NCBI RefSeq assembly: GCF_003610915.1
Contig: NZ_NSDJ01000001.1
Location: 4,216,001-4,280,000 of the forward strand
DNA: 64,000 bases
Source of the DNA: Rahnella variigena
Lineage (GTDB): Bacteria > Pseudomonadota > Gammaproteobacteria > Enterobacterales > Enterobacteriaceae
Direction: 5' to 3'
Part shown: piece after piece, positions 8,646-18,063 of the stretch
Layout: each line of letters begins with the position of its first letter
How positions within the stretch are numbered: the stretch's first letter is position 1
Position numbers and translations under genes: made by a program
The notes under the pieces: generated by a model
The model's database searches: none
What the model was told of the DNA's origin: nothing
What the model saw: the letters and a program-made list of their open reading frames with translations, nothing else

Positions 8646-11063
8646 CTACAGATTATAACTTTCCTTCCTTTCACCATTCACCCAAACTTCGCGCGCTTCG
8701 CCTTGCGGCAGTACGATATTCAGGGTTTTCCAGGCAGGTTTGAAATCGCCGCGCTGCGTCAGCGTGATATTGATTCGCTGCTCGTCACTGCAAATATCCC
8801 AATTGAGCCACAGCGCATGATTCTGCTCCCAGCGATGGCTTTCGCCGTCGTCCTCAAACAACATGCCGGATGAGGTCGCCTGACCCGGAGCCGGATACAC
8901 ATGCAATTCACGCAGTGCATCTTTGCTGGCATCAACATGTGCGAGACGGCATGATTGCGGCAGTGCAGCGCCTGCGCGAACCAGCAGCGGCAACCTGTCC
9001 AGCGGTGCGTCGAGGGTGATGGTCTGGCCGCCAGCAAACCATTCGCCGGTATAGAAATCGCACCAGCCAATGCCGTTATCCGGCAGGTAAACATTCCGTT
9101 CACGCAGCCCTTCATCCACCACGCTGGCGACAAGTAAATCACGGCCCATCAGGAAATCGTCGGTTTCCGCGAAGGTGTTTTTGTCGTGCTCGTGATCGAG
9201 GAATGTCGGGCGCAGCATCGGCTCATCGTCCGCATGCGCCTGCCATAACAAGGTGTAGAAATACGGCAGCAGACGGTATCGCAGACGAATAGCGTCGCGA
9301 ATAAGCGGCGTCACCTGCGGATACATCCACGGCTCATTAACGGTGTGATCGTCATTCCAGGAATGAATGGTGAAACGCGGATGCATCACGCCGTTTTGCA
9401 CCCAACGGACAAACAGTTCAGCATCCGGCTTATCCCCTGAGAATCCGCCAACATCGTGCCCGACGTTATACAAACCGGATAAACTCATGCCGATGCCCAT
9501 GCGCGTGTTGTAGCGCAGCGTCTGCCAGTTAGTGCGGTTATCACCGCTCCACGTTTGCACATAACGCTGCATCCCGGCACAACCGGAACGTGAAATCAGA
9601 TACGGGCGGGTTTCCGGCGCAAAACGTTGCTGCGCTTCAAAAGACGCGCGCATCATCAGCAGCGGCATCACCGGACGGATATGTTTGATGGCGATAGACT
9701 TGCCGAAACCATGGCAACGCGCATCGCTGTCCCAGACTTCGTATTCGTTATTATCATTCCACGTCGAACCGATGCCTTTTTCCAGCAACTGTTGCGTCAC
9801 GCCTTTTTGCCACCAGCGCACAGCGGAAGGATGGGTGAAATCGAGGTGCGACCCTTCGTCGTCCCAGAAAACAGAACGTTCCGGCACGTTGTCTTCGCTG
9901 TCGCGGATAAACAACCCCTGTTCCGCCACCTGCCCGTATTGCGGGTGATCCTGCAACAGACACGGTTTGATGTTAGCTGCGAGACGAATACCGGCGTCAA
10001 GAAATGCCTTTGACATCACTTCCGGTTCCGGCACTTTGTCGTAGTTCCAGTTGAACACGTAACGCTTGTTGCCGATCGAGGTGTAACCCGATGAAAGCTG
10101 GAATGAATCGCAGGGAATTTCATGTTGCTGACACAATGTAATGAATTTCATCAGTTGCTGCTGGGCGTCCGGCGCATCGGTGTAATACATGGTCGAACCG
10201 CTGTAACCGAGACTCCATTTCGGCCCGAAAGTGGTTTTACCGGTCAGGCGGACCAGCTTTTTGGTGACGTCCAGTGACGTCGGCCCGATGAACAGGTAGT
10301 AATCCAGATCACCCGCTTCAGCACTGAAACGACGATAGGGAAGATGGTAATTATCCAGTTCATTGCCGAGATCAAGCCAGACATTGCTGAGATTGTCGTA
10401 GAACACGCCAAAACTTACTTCATTGCGGCGCGTCATTGTAAACGGAATATGTTTGTACAGCGGATCAGTGCTGGCAGCGTTATAGCCCATGGCATCCAGA
10501 TTACGCATTTCGAAACGACGACCGCTGCGATTGAGATCGCCGGCTTTCTCTCCCAGTCCGTACACGCCATCCTGCGCCTCACGCAGCTGATAGTGCGCCG
10601 ACGCGTCGTTTTTCACGCCGAGCATATACGCGCCGGTTTTACGATCTTTCACCAGAGGTTGCCAGACACCCGCCCCGTTCTTGTATTCCCATTCCAGCCA
10701 CAAAGGCTGATGAACAGTGACACGTAGCGCGTCAGTGGTCACTGTCAGGCGGTCATCACTTTGTTCCAGCTGATAGCCCGGCAATGAAAAGCCTTCGTTG
10801 CTCAGACGGTCACGCCCTTCCCAGGGCACATCGTTCAGGGGCGCGGTACTATTTTTGGGTGCGATACTATTTTTGGGTGCGGTACTATTTTGCGGTGCGA
10901 TGCTCCAGGTACGATCCAGCGCCAGTTCGCCGTTGCGCTGAATGAATACGCGGACTAAACCTTGTTCCAGCACACGCAGAGAAAACAGATGTTTGCCATC
11001 AATGCGCAAATCCACGCCTGCGTCATCCTGCCCGGCAAGCTCCCAGTGTTTTAACGTCTTCAT
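8646..11063 (-). CDS. Glycoside hydrolase family 31 (alpha-glucosidase/alpha-xylosidase-like)
   Basis: An 805-residue GH31 enzyme, expected to hydrolyse a terminal alpha-glycosidic bond with retention. The nucleophile Asp lies in STWNDNNEYEVWDSD (near residue 435) and the acid/base Asp in WSGDNRTNWQ. The N-terminal beta-sandwich and distal C-terminal beta domains are both recognisable. No signal peptide is seen, so it acts in the cytoplasm on an imported substrate. It overlaps the upstream MFS gene by four bases (ATGA), and a LacI-type regulator is divergent. Residues about 55-75 carry a repeated N-S-x-A-P-K block encoded by an 18-base tandem repeat. Substrate is unknown; it is not an obvious YicI orthologue by context. 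Confidence 0.88.
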   Translation of the reverse strand: MKTLKHWELAGQDDAGVDLRIDGKHLFSLRVLEQGLVRVFIQRNGELALDRTWSIAPQNSTAPKNSIAPKNSTAPLNDVPWEGRDRLSNEGFSLPGYQLEQSDDRLTVTTDALRVTVHQPLWLEWEYKNGAGVWQPLVKDRKTGAYMLGVKNDASAHYQLREAQDGVYGLGEKAGDLNRSGRRFEMRNLDAMGYNAASTDPLYKHIPFTMTRRNEVSFGVFYDNLSNVWLDLGNELDNYHLPYRRFSAEAGDLDYYLFIGPTSLDVTKKLVRLTGKTTFGPKWSLGYSGSTMYYTDAPDAQQQLMKFITLCQQHEIPCDSFQLSSGYTSIGNKRYVFNWNYDKVPEPEVMSKAFLDAGIRLAANIKPCLLQDHPQYGQVAEQGLFIRDSEDNVPERSVFWDDEGSHLDFTHPSAVRWWQKGVTQQLLEKGIGSTWNDNNEYEVWDSDARCHGFGKSIAIKHIRPVMPLLMMRASFEAQQRFAPETRPYLISRSGCAGMQRYVQTWSGDNRTNWQTLRYNTRMGIGMSLSGLYNVGHDVGGFSGDKPDAELFVRWVQNGVMHPRFTIHSWNDDHTVNEPWMYPQVTPLIRDAIRLRYRLLPYFYTLLWQAHADDEPMLRPTFLDHEHDKNTFAETDDFLMGRDLLVASVVDEGLRERNVYLPDNGIGWCDFYTGEWFAGGQTITLDAPLDRLPLLVRAGAALPQSCRLAHVDASKDALRELHVYPAPGQATSSGMLFEDDGESHRWEQNHALWLNWDICSDEQRINITLTQRGDFKPAWKTLNIVLPQGEAREVWVNGERKESYNL
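10843..10896 (-). repeat. 18-bp tandem repeat (three units) inside the glycosidase gene
   Basis: Three successive 18-base units at 10843-10860, 10861-10878 and 10879-10896 differ by only one to three bases (core GCGRTACTATTTTTGGGT, read on the plus strand). The unit length is divisible by three, so copy-number change would keep the frame. They encode the N-S-(T/I)-A-P-K/Q repeat in the glycosidase's N-terminal region. Confidence 0.9.
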
Positions 11064-12373
11064 ACACTCTCCCTTTTTGCCGGATTGCGGCGTTCAGCGA
11101 TCAGGGCAATCAGGAAGACTGCGCCGATCAAATCAAAGAAACCCATCGCGATAAACAGCGGATTGAAACCCATTTTGTCGGCAACTGCGCCGATCAACAG
11201 TGAAAACAGGAAGCTGGCGATCCATGCGGAAGAACCGCGCATACCGTTGACTGTCGCTACCTGACTTTTATCGAATGTCTCCACCACCACCGCGCTTAAC
11301 ATGCAGGAAATCACCTGATGACCGAATCCGCCGATGGAGATCAGGGCAATGGCGGCGTACGGGCTTTGCGTGACGGCGACCAGCGCCAGCGACAGCATCA
11401 TGAATGCGCCGGTAACAGAACTGGCGACGATGGAGTTGATGCGTGTGCAGCCAAAAACTTTGCGGTACAGCGTGGTGAGATAGCCGCTGGCAATACTGCC
11501 CAGATCGGCGGCCAGGAACGGCAGCCAGGCAAACATCACGATGTGTTTTAAGTCCATCCCGCGTTCGTTGGCGAGATACAGCGGCACCCAGAAACTGAAT
11601 ACAGCCCATGCGGGTTCCGCCAGAAATGCCGGAATGGCGATACCGTAGAATTTCTTGTTTTTACAGACGATTTTCAGTGATTTGATAAACGGCAGTCGCG
11701 TTTGTTGCGGTTCGTTATCGGAACGGATCAGCGCCAGTTCATCTTTGCTTAAGTTCGGATGCGTTTCCGGTGAATGGTAGAACTTCCACCACAACAGAAC
11801 CCACAGCATTGACAGCACACCGCAGAACAGGAACGCTCCGCGCCAGCCAAATGACACATGGGCGACCAGAATAATCGGCGGTGCCAGCATGGCACCAATC
11901 GAGAAGCCTACGCCTGCCCAGCCTGCAGCAACCGGACGTTCCTTACGCGGAAACCAGTCAGAAATCGCTTTGGCGTTGGCCGGTGTGGCCGCCGCCTCGG
12001 CGCTGCCCATAAAGAAGCGCAGAACGGCAAGCTGGATCCAGCTGCCGGCACCCGCGTGCATCATGCAAACTACCGCCCAGATTGAGGCACAAATCAGAAA
12101 GCCCAGCTTCAGGCCGATCACGTCAATCAGCCAGCCGCATAAAGGCTGGAAGATGGTGTATGCCGCCTGAAATGCCGCAACGATGTAAGAATATTGTTCA
12201 GTGGTCATGTTCAGGCTGGTTTTCAGTTCAGCCGCCAGCAGACCCAGAGAATTTCGCGTGACATAGTTCACCGTCACGCCAAGGAGAAACAGCGCCAGCA
12301 TCCACCAGCGTAAGGCTTTTATTTTCCTGCGTTGTGCAACCGCAGCCGTCCCGGTATTTATTTGAATTGTCAT
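11060..12373 (-). CDS. MFS transporter of the anion:cation symporter (ACS, ExuT-like) type
   Basis: A 437-residue major-facilitator protein with twelve predicted membrane helices and the helix 2-3 loop GWLIDVIGLKLGF. The segment NYVTRNSLGLLAAELKTSLNMTTEQYSYIVAAFQ near residues 36-68 is typical of the ACS family that takes up hexuronates, galactarate and other organic anions with protons. ISDWFPRKERPVAAGW also fits that family. It overlaps the GH31 gene by four bases and is first in the two-gene operon, with the LacI-type regulator divergent, so it most likely imports the glycosidase's substrate. A negatively charged glycoside is the inference. Confidence 0.85.
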   Translation of the reverse strand: MTIQINTGTAAVAQRRKIKALRWWMLALFLLGVTVNYVTRNSLGLLAAELKTSLNMTTEQYSYIVAAFQAAYTIFQPLCGWLIDVIGLKLGFLICASIWAVVCMMHAGAGSWIQLAVLRFFMGSAEAAATPANAKAISDWFPRKERPVAAGWAGVGFSIGAMLAPPIILVAHVSFGWRGAFLFCGVLSMLWVLLWWKFYHSPETHPNLSKDELALIRSDNEPQQTRLPFIKSLKIVCKNKKFYGIAIPAFLAEPAWAVFSFWVPLYLANERGMDLKHIVMFAWLPFLAADLGSIASGYLTTLYRKVFGCTRINSIVASSVTGAFMMLSLALVAVTQSPYAAIALISIGGFGHQVISCMLSAVVVETFDKSQVATVNGMRGSSAWIASFLFSLLIGAVADKMGFNPLFIAMGFFDLIGAVFLIALIAERRNPAKRESV

Positions 12374-12471
12374 GTCCGCTCTCCCACCCGTCGGCCTGGC
12401 CGCAGATGATGTGTTATGTGAGGTACTTCTGCAGAGTAGGCAGCTGGATTTGTGAGTGAAACGTGATTTTT

Positions 12472-12487
12472 TGCAAAAGCTTTCACG
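12472..12487. promoter_or_regulatory. Candidate LacI-family operator between the MFS gene and its regulator
   Basis: TGCAAAAGCTTTCACG is centred on the palindrome AAAGCTTT and resembles LacI/GalR-type operators (half sites with AAnCG/GC at the dyad). It lies in the 214-base divergent spacer, about 100 bases from either start. This is a visual match only. Confidence 0.45.
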
Positions 12488-12587
12488 CTATAACTGCAGG
12501 AAGAAGTCAGGGAGGATAAAAGCTCACAGGCAGCACATTTTCTGATATGAAAAATTTTGCATGGACGATTTTGAAGGAGATCACAGT

Positions 12588-13670
12588 TTGAAAGGAAAGT
12601 TAAATATCCAGCAAATTGCCGACCAGACAGGGCTGTCAATCAGTACCGTTTCACGTGTTTTAGCCGGAAAAAATAACACCAGCAGCAAGGCGCGCGACAG
12701 CGTGCTTGAGTGTGCCAAATCTCAGGGCGTGCTCAATGGTCTTTCCACCGGCAGGCTGATGCTCAACAACATTTTGATTTTCGCCCCCGCCCGCGCTTTT
12801 GATGTGCGCAGCGATATTTTTTACTACAAGGTGATCCAGGGCATTCTGGCTGCCACCGCCCATCATGAAGTGCGTGTCCGCTACTGCGCGCTGGAGGAGG
12901 AAAACGCCGACGCCGCGCTGTTCATCGCCAAAATGACCGATCCTCAGACCGAAGCCATATTGCTGGTCGGTATAGACGACCCGCATATTCATCAGCTGGC
13001 GGCCGAAATGGGCAAGCCGTGCGTGCTGGTCAATTGCCATGACCGGCACATGCGTCATGACAGCGTCAGCCCGGACCATCAGACGATGGGCGATTTCGCC
13101 TGCGACTACCTGTTTTCTCAGGGGCATAACCACATCGTGACCGTACAATGCCTGCGTCGTCATACGATGGAACTGCGCCTGACCGGCATCAGACAGGCGT
13201 TCGCCCGCCATCATCTGACTTTCAGTGACAGCCAGCATTTGCTGAATACCTCAGGATTCGGCGCGCAGGAAAGCGAACAGACGTTACTGGAATACCTCGA
13301 TGGTTTACCACCCGGCCAGCCGATGCCAACGGCGATCCTGGCCGGGGGGGATTTTATGGCTTCCGGCGTAGTCGCCGCGCTGGCAAAGCGAGGTTTCTCT
13401 GTACCCGACGATATCAGTGTGATCAGCACCGACGGATTCAATCTTGCTGAAATTCATGACGTACCGCTGACGGCGGTGCATGTGCCCCGCGATGAACTGG
13501 GCGCTGAAGCTATTTCCCTGTTGCAACGACGTATGTTGCGCCCCGATGCGCCCCATACCACCCAGCTTTTACAGGGAAAACTGGTGGTGCGCGAGTCAGT
13601 CAGAAAAGCCAGCGGACGCGCCGTGACCTGTCATCCGCATACGTTGTATGACCCGCAGCCGGACAGATAA
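12588..13670 (+). CDS. LacI-family transcriptional regulator
   Basis: A 360-residue regulator expected to control the divergent MFS-glycosidase operon. The helix-turn-helix LNIQQIADQTGLSISTVSRVLAGK is at residues about 4-27, followed by the hinge region and a periplasmic-binding-like effector domain. I place the start at TTG 12588, because AAGGAG lies nine bases ahead of it and the DNA-binding domain begins at once; an ATG 27 bases upstream (12561) is the alternative but would put the ribosome site inside the gene. The ligand is probably a sugar released by the glycosidase or taken up by the transporter; this is inference from position. Confidence 0.88.
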   Translation: MKGKLNIQQIADQTGLSISTVSRVLAGKNNTSSKARDSVLECAKSQGVLNGLSTGRLMLNNILIFAPARAFDVRSDIFYYKVIQGILAATAHHEVRVRYCALEEENADAALFIAKMTDPQTEAILLVGIDDPHIHQLAAEMGKPCVLVNCHDRHMRHDSVSPDHQTMGDFACDYLFSQGHNHIVTVQCLRRHTMELRLTGIRQAFARHHLTFSDSQHLLNTSGFGAQESEQTLLEYLDGLPPGQPMPTAILAGGDFMASGVVAALAKRGFSVPDDISVISTDGFNLAEIHDVPLTAVHVPRDELGAEAISLLQRRMLRPDAPHTTQLLQGKLVVRESVRKASGRAVTCHPHTLYDPQPDR

Positions 13671-13718
13671 ATCTCATCTTTAACAGACGAATCGCCCGAC
13701 AGTCCTATACTGACCATT

Positions 13719-13739
13719 GACGACTAATCATTAGCCGTC
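13719..13739. other. Near-palindromic hairpin between the regulator and protealysin genes
   Basis: GACGACTAATCATTAGCCGTC is almost self-complementary (one mismatched pair each side) and is followed by TTTC. It could end transcription of the regulator gene or be a binding site for the protealysin promoter; the sequence does not decide which. Confidence 0.4.
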
Positions 13740-13806
13740 TTTCAGTATCAGTCGGTCAGAACACCTTGCCTTCACCTTCGGGTGACTCTTGATAAGGAGA
13801 TTCACG

Positions 13807-14841
13807 ATGAATCACAGTTCAGCGAAGCGTTACAACAGCGTTATCCCACCATACATGCTCAACCGCATTATTGAGCACGGTTCAGAACCTCAGCGCCGTT
13901 GCGCGAAACAGACTCTGGTCCACGTCAATACGTTAATGGCGCAGCCTTATGCAAAACCGCAGAAGATTGTGACTGCCAAAGCGGGTCAGGTTGAGCGTGA
14001 TATTTACGATGCCAAAAACACCACGCAACTGCCCGGTGAATCGGTTCGTAAAGAAGGTCAGGCCAGTAATGGCGATGTATCTGTTGATGAAGCCTATGAC
14101 TATCTTGGTGTGACCTATGATTTCTTCTGGCAGGCGTACCAACGCAATTCGCTAGATGGCAAAGGGCTGGCGTTGCTCGGTACGGTTCACTACGACAAAG
14201 GCTATCAGAATGCTTTCTGGAACGGTCAGCAGATGGTGTTTGGTGACGGCGACGGTGAAATCTTCAACCGCTTCACTATCGCCATTGATGTAGTGGGACA
14301 CGAACTTTCCCACGGTGTGACGGAATCTGAAGCCGGTCTGAACTATAACGGACAATCGGGGGCGCTCAATGAATCCCTGTCAGACGTGTTTGGCTCGCTG
14401 GTGAAGCAGTTCCATCTCAGGCAAACCGCCGATAAAGCGGACTGGATCATTGGTGAGGGCTTGCTGGCAAAAGGCACTCATGGAACCGGCCTGCGCTCGA
14501 TGTCACACCCCGGTACGGCCTATGACGATCCGTTACTCGGCAAAGATCCGCAGCCTGCCGACATGAAAGGCTATGTAAACACCCGCGACGATAACGGCGG
14601 TGTACATATCAATTCGGGGATCCCTAACCGCGCATTTTATCTGGCGGCCACTAAACTGGGAGGTAACGCCTGGGAACGTGCGGGTTACGTCTGGTATGAC
14701 ACGGTCTGCGATAAATCCCTGTCGAAAGATGCTGACTTTGTCGCCTTCGCTCAGCTCACTGTCAAAAACGCAGGCAAACGCTTTGACGATTCTGTCGCGC
14801 AAGCCGTTCGTGAAGCCTGGGAGCAGGTTGGAGTGATGTAA
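13807..14841 (+). CDS. Protealysin-like M4 (thermolysin family) zinc metalloprotease
   Basis: A 344-residue metalloprotease with no Sec signal. It starts with a short propeptide of the protealysin type (residues about 1-50, including SVIPPYMLNRI). The zinc site is HELSH at residues 165-169, with the third ligand Glu189 in GALNESLSD, and the transition-state His267 in DDNGGVHINSGIPN. Protealysin of Serratia proteamaculans has almost the same length and layout and cleaves, among others, bacterial and host actin. The ATG at 13807 has AAGGAG eight bases upstream. The next gene starts directly after its stop and encodes an emfourin-type inhibitor, which strongly supports the protealysin call. Confidence 0.94.
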   Translation: MNHSSAKRYNSVIPPYMLNRIIEHGSEPQRRCAKQTLVHVNTLMAQPYAKPQKIVTAKAGQVERDIYDAKNTTQLPGESVRKEGQASNGDVSVDEAYDYLGVTYDFFWQAYQRNSLDGKGLALLGTVHYDKGYQNAFWNGQQMVFGDGDGEIFNRFTIAIDVVGHELSHGVTESEAGLNYNGQSGALNESLSDVFGSLVKQFHLRQTADKADWIIGEGLLAKGTHGTGLRSMSHPGTAYDDPLLGKDPQPADMKGYVNTRDDNGGVHINSGIPNRAFYLAATKLGGNAWERAGYVWYDTVCDKSLSKDADFVAFAQLTVKNAGKRFDDSVAQAVREAWEQVGVM

Positions 14842-15186
14842 ATGAAACCTTTAGATTCGCTGGAAAGTAATACGGTAATTGAAATCTACCGTGAGGGAGG
14901 GGTCGCTTTTATCCCCAAACTCAGCGGACCGCGACGGGTTGAGCTTTCAGGCATGAGTGATGACAAACGGCGGGAAATTTGCCAGCTCATCAACAAAGCT
15001 CTGCCTTATGCTCAGGAAAAAGAAAACGCCGGTCGGGGTGACCAGCGTTATTTCCGTCTCGAGATTTATTACGCGTCGGCAGAGCATTCCGCCAGTCTGG
15101 TGGTGATTATTCCCGAAACCGAGACTCCCGAAGAACTGGTGGATTTATGGAAACAGGCTCCGCCCGACGATCACTCTTGCGAATAG
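14842..15186 (+). CDS. Emfourin-like protealysin inhibitor
   Basis: A 114-residue cytoplasmic protein whose ATG follows the protease stop codon with no gap, so the two are made together. Emfourin (M4in) of Serratia proteamaculans is a slow, tight protein inhibitor of protealysin encoded in exactly this position. The visible features fit: an N-terminal strand region (VIEIYREGGVAFIPKLSGPRRVEL), a charged helix (SDDKRREICQLINKAL) and C-terminal strands (YFRLEIYYA, ASLVVIIPE). The likely job is to hold the protease inactive inside the producing cell. The assignment rests on sequence pattern plus context; inhibition is inferred from the family. Confidence 0.86.
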   Translation: MKPLDSLESNTVIEIYREGGVAFIPKLSGPRRVELSGMSDDKRREICQLINKALPYAQEKENAGRGDQRYFRLEIYYASAEHSASLVVIIPETETPEELVDLWKQAPPDDHSCE

Positions 15187-15188
15187 GG

Positions 15189-15410
15189 TCAACAGGGTGA
15201 ATAGGTAAACGTTACCCGTTTTTTAGAAATCATTCCGTGCCCGTTTTGGCAGAAATAATCCACCGCGCCGCAGGCTTTCAGTTCCTGCAACGGTTGCTGA
15301 CAATCCGGGCATAATGCCGTTTGCTGATAATCGGTATGGCAAGCATCACAATGAAAGTGACCGCTTACCCAGCTCATCGGCTGGCCGCAAACCGGACAGA
15401 GCGCATCCAT
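15189..15410 (-). CDS. yfgJ: YfgJ-type zinc-ribbon protein
   Basis: A 73-residue protein with four CxxC-like knuckles: CPVC (residues 5-8), CDAC (21-24), CPDC (34-37) and a late C-x(5)-YFCQNGH (about 47-57). It closely resembles E. coli YfgJ, especially in LCPDCQQPLQELKACGAVDYFCQ-GHG-ISKKRV, which belongs to a small zinc-ribbon family of unknown function. In E. coli yfgJ likewise neighbours xseA and der. It is convergent with the emfourin gene, with only two bases between stop codons. It probably binds two zinc ions; no role can be read from the sequence. Confidence 0.9.
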   Translation of the reverse strand: MDALCPVCGQPMSWVSGHFHCDACHTDYQQTALCPDCQQPLQELKACGAVDYFCQNGHGMISKKRVTFTYSPC

Positions 15411-15422
15411 CGTACTTCCCCT

Positions 15423-16379
15423 CTAAATGACGCCCAGCGTCCGCAGTAAATACAGACCCAGAGCCGTCGTGAAAAATGATCCCAGCGTCGTGACGGCAAT
15501 AATATTGGCCGCCAGCGTAGCATTACCGCCCATCGCACGGGTCATGACATAGCTGCCCGCCGCAGTGGGTGTACAGGAAAAGAGAAATATAACGCCGAGC
15601 GCCGCGCCGCGAAAGCCAAACAGCCATGCACCGAAAGTCATCAGCGCGGGAACAAATATCACGCGTGAGGCTGAAGACCAGGCCGCCACGTTTGAGCTGC
15701 GAAACATCGCTTTCCAGTCTAGGCTTGCTCCGGCACACAACATCGCCAGCGGCAAAGCCATACCTGAAATAAAATCACCGGTGCTGGCAATCGTCGCCGG
15801 CATCGGTAAATGGCTGTACTGAAACGCCAGCCCGAGTACCAGACCAATAATAAGCGGATTAGTGACGATGCCATGCAGAATGGGTTTAAGGCCGATACGT
15901 TTGCCCTGCCCGCCTTTCAGGCTGCGGGTCAGCGTAATCACGGACAGCACGTTGAAGAGGATCACTGTGACCGCCAGATACATCGACCCCAGCGCAATAC
16001 CCTCGCTGCCAAACGCCAGCGACGCATAAGCCAGCCCGGCAATACCGGTATTCGCTCGAAACCCGCCCTGCACAAAAATGCCGCGCTCACGGGGATCTTT
16101 CACCAACTTAATCGCCACCAGTTCCAGCAGCAAAAAAGTCACGACGGTACCAAGTCCGCCATAAATGGCGAGCGGCAAGTTAGAACCCGAGGAATCATGC
16201 CCTTGTGCCACGCTGAAAAAAAGCAGGCAAGGTAAGGCGATATTAAATACCAGACGGCTGGCTTTCTCGTTAAAACTGTCATCCATCAGGCCAGTGCGGC
16301 GTAAAAACACGCCCAGCAGCAAGATCAATAAATTGGGAACCGTAACGCCAAACGCAAAACTCCAGGTCTGCCAGAACAT
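15423..16379 (-). CDS. AEC-family (auxin efflux carrier type) permease
   Basis: A 318-residue inner-membrane protein with about ten helices, of the auxin efflux carrier family whose bacterial members move malate, malonate or other carboxylates. Motifs include VTVPNLLILLLGVFLRRTGLMDDSFNEKASRLVFNIALPCLLF at the front, GFRANTGIAGLAYASLAFG in the middle and the late FLFSCTPTAAGSYVMTRAMGGN. I start at ATG 16379, because AAGGAG precedes it by nine bases and the longer frame would run back through the der terminator. It is followed 12 bases later by yfgJ on the same strand. Substrate unknown. Confidence 0.88.
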   Translation of the reverse strand: MFWQTWSFAFGVTVPNLLILLLGVFLRRTGLMDDSFNEKASRLVFNIALPCLLFFSVAQGHDSSGSNLPLAIYGGLGTVVTFLLLELVAIKLVKDPRERGIFVQGGFRANTGIAGLAYASLAFGSEGIALGSMYLAVTVILFNVLSVITLTRSLKGGQGKRIGLKPILHGIVTNPLIIGLVLGLAFQYSHLPMPATIASTGDFISGMALPLAMLCAGASLDWKAMFRSSNVAAWSSASRVIFVPALMTFGAWLFGFRGAALGVIFLFSCTPTAAGSYVMTRAMGGNATLAANIIAVTTLGSFFTTALGLYLLRTLGVI

Positions 16380-16409
16380 CCAGCCAGCTCCTTGCGGGAA
16401 AATGAAGAC

Positions 16410-16440
16410 AAAAAAATGGGGTACATTTTCATGCACCCCA
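16410..16440 (-). terminator. Intrinsic terminator after der
   Basis: Minus-strand stem TGGGGTGCAT / ATGTACCCCA (one G-T pair) around a GAAA tetraloop, followed by seven T. It starts six bases after the der stop codon and separates der from the AEC permease gene, supporting the shorter permease start. Confidence 0.93.
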
Positions 16441-16445
16441 TTCGT

Positions 16446-17930
16446 TTAGGATTTGTTTTTCAGGTGCTGCATCAGACGTCGGCGCTTGCGCTGCTGGTGA
16501 GGAGAAAGCGAGTTTTTCTTGCCTTCATACGGGTTCTCACCTTCCTTGAACTGAATGCGGATTGGCGTACCCATCACTTTCAGTGAACGGCGGAAATAGT
16601 TCATCAGATAGCGTTTGTAGGAATCAGCCAGATCTTTCACCTGGTTTCCGTGGATAACCACGATTGGCGGGTTATAACCCCCGGCGTGAGCATATTTCAG
16701 CTTAACGCGACGACCGTTAACCAGCGGTGGCTGGTGATCGTCAGCGGCCATCTGCATGATACGGGTCAGTAAGGAAGTGCTTACACGCGTGGTCGCACAG
16801 GTATAGGCTTCGTTCACGGATTCAAACAGGTTGCCTACACCGCTGCCGTGCAGGGCAGAGATGAAGTGGATACGCGCGAAATCGACGAAACCAAGGCGCA
16901 GTTCCAGCTGGTCTTTCACCTGCGCACGCGCTTCTTCGTTCATGCCGTCCCACTTGTTGACGACAATCACCAGTGAGCGCCCGCTATTGAGGATGAAGCC
17001 TAACAGCGAGAGATCCTGATCGGAAATACCTTCGCGGGCATCGATGACCAGCATCACCACGTTGGCGTCTTCAATCGCCTGCAAGGTTTTAATTACCGAG
17101 AATTTCTCAACGGTTTCAGTCACTTTGCCGCGCTTACGCACACCGGCGGTGTCAATCAGAACGTATTCACGCTCGTCACGCACCATCGGGATATAAATAC
17201 TGTCACGGGTCGTGCCCGGCATGTCGTAAACCACGACGCGTTCTTCGCCCAGAATACGGTTAGTCAGTGTGGACTTACCTACGTTCGGGCGCCCCACGAT
17301 AGCCAGTTTGATTGGCAGAGACTGCGGGTCGAAATCGTCTTCCACGTCTTCAGGGATTTCATCGCCGGTGCCTTCCTGCTCAGCCCAGTAAGCGGCATTC
17401 GCCTCTTCTTCGGTGAGTTCGACTTCTTCCGGCTTTTCGCCCACGAACGGGATCAGAACGTGTTCGATAAGTTGCGTAACACCACGACCGTGGGAAGCGG
17501 CGATGGCATACACTTCGCCAAGGCCCAGCGAGTAGAAATCGCCGGTGGCGCTGTCCGGATCCAGACCATCAGTTTTGTTGGCGACCAGGAAAGTGGCTTT
17601 TTCACGGCTGCGCAAATGCTGGGCAATGCCCTGATCGGCAGGCATCAGGCCCGCACGTGCATCGACCATGAACAGCACGATATCCGCTTCTTCGATAGCG
17701 AGCAGAGACTGCCCGGCCATGCGGGTTTCAACGCCGTCTTCGGTACCGTCGATACCGCCGGTATCCACGATGATGAATTCATTACCCTCAATTTCGGCAC
17801 GACCATACTTGCGGTCACGCGTAAGCCCCGGGAAATCCGCAACCAACGCGTCACGCGTTTTAGTTAAGCGGTTAAATAAAGTGGATTTACCCACATTCGG
17901 GCGCCCTACAAGCGCAACGACAGGTATCAT
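16446..17930 (-). CDS. der: Ribosome-assembly GTPase Der (EngA)
   Basis: Der is an essential tandem-domain GTPase that acts in maturation of the 50S subunit. Both G domains show GRPNVGKST (near residues 8-16 and 214-222), DTGG/DTAG G3 motifs, and NKTD/NKWD G4 motifs. The acidic linker [19 protein letters not shown]…EDVEDDFD lies between them, and a C-terminal KH-like domain ends in the basic [22 protein letters not shown]. At 494 residues it is within four of E. coli. It lies downstream of bamB, as in E. coli, and ends at a strong terminator. Confidence 0.98.
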   Translation of the reverse strand: MIPVVALVGRPNVGKSTLFNRLTKTRDALVADFPGLTRDRKYGRAEIEGNEFIIVDTGGIDGTEDGVETRMAGQSLLAIEEADIVLFMVDARAGLMPADQGIAQHLRSREKATFLVANKTDGLDPDSATGDFYSLGLGEVYAIAASHGRGVTQLIEHVLIPFVGEKPEEVELTEEEANAAYWAEQEGTGDEIPEDVEDDFDPQSLPIKLAIVGRPNVGKSTLTNRILGEERVVVYDMPGTTRDSIYIPMVRDEREYVLIDTAGVRKRGKVTETVEKFSVIKTLQAIEDANVVMLVIDAREGISDQDLSLLGFILNSGRSLVIVVNKWDGMNEEARAQVKDQLELRLGFVDFARIHFISALHGSGVGNLFESVNEAYTCATTRVSTSLLTRIMQMAADDHQPPLVNGRRVKLKYAHAGGYNPPIVVIHGNQVKDLADSYKRYLMNYFRRSLKVMGTPIRIQFKEGENPYEGKKNSLSPHQQRKRRRLMQHLKNKS

Positions 17931-18063
17931 TTTGAAGCCTCAGTTTTTTTAATATGGTGCAAAACGCAAATAGCGGGCCTGCAGAATTTCAATACAAACC
18001 ACTATAATTCAAATTGTTACAGCGTAATCGGTTTATATCCGTTACGCAGATTTCAGAATACGA

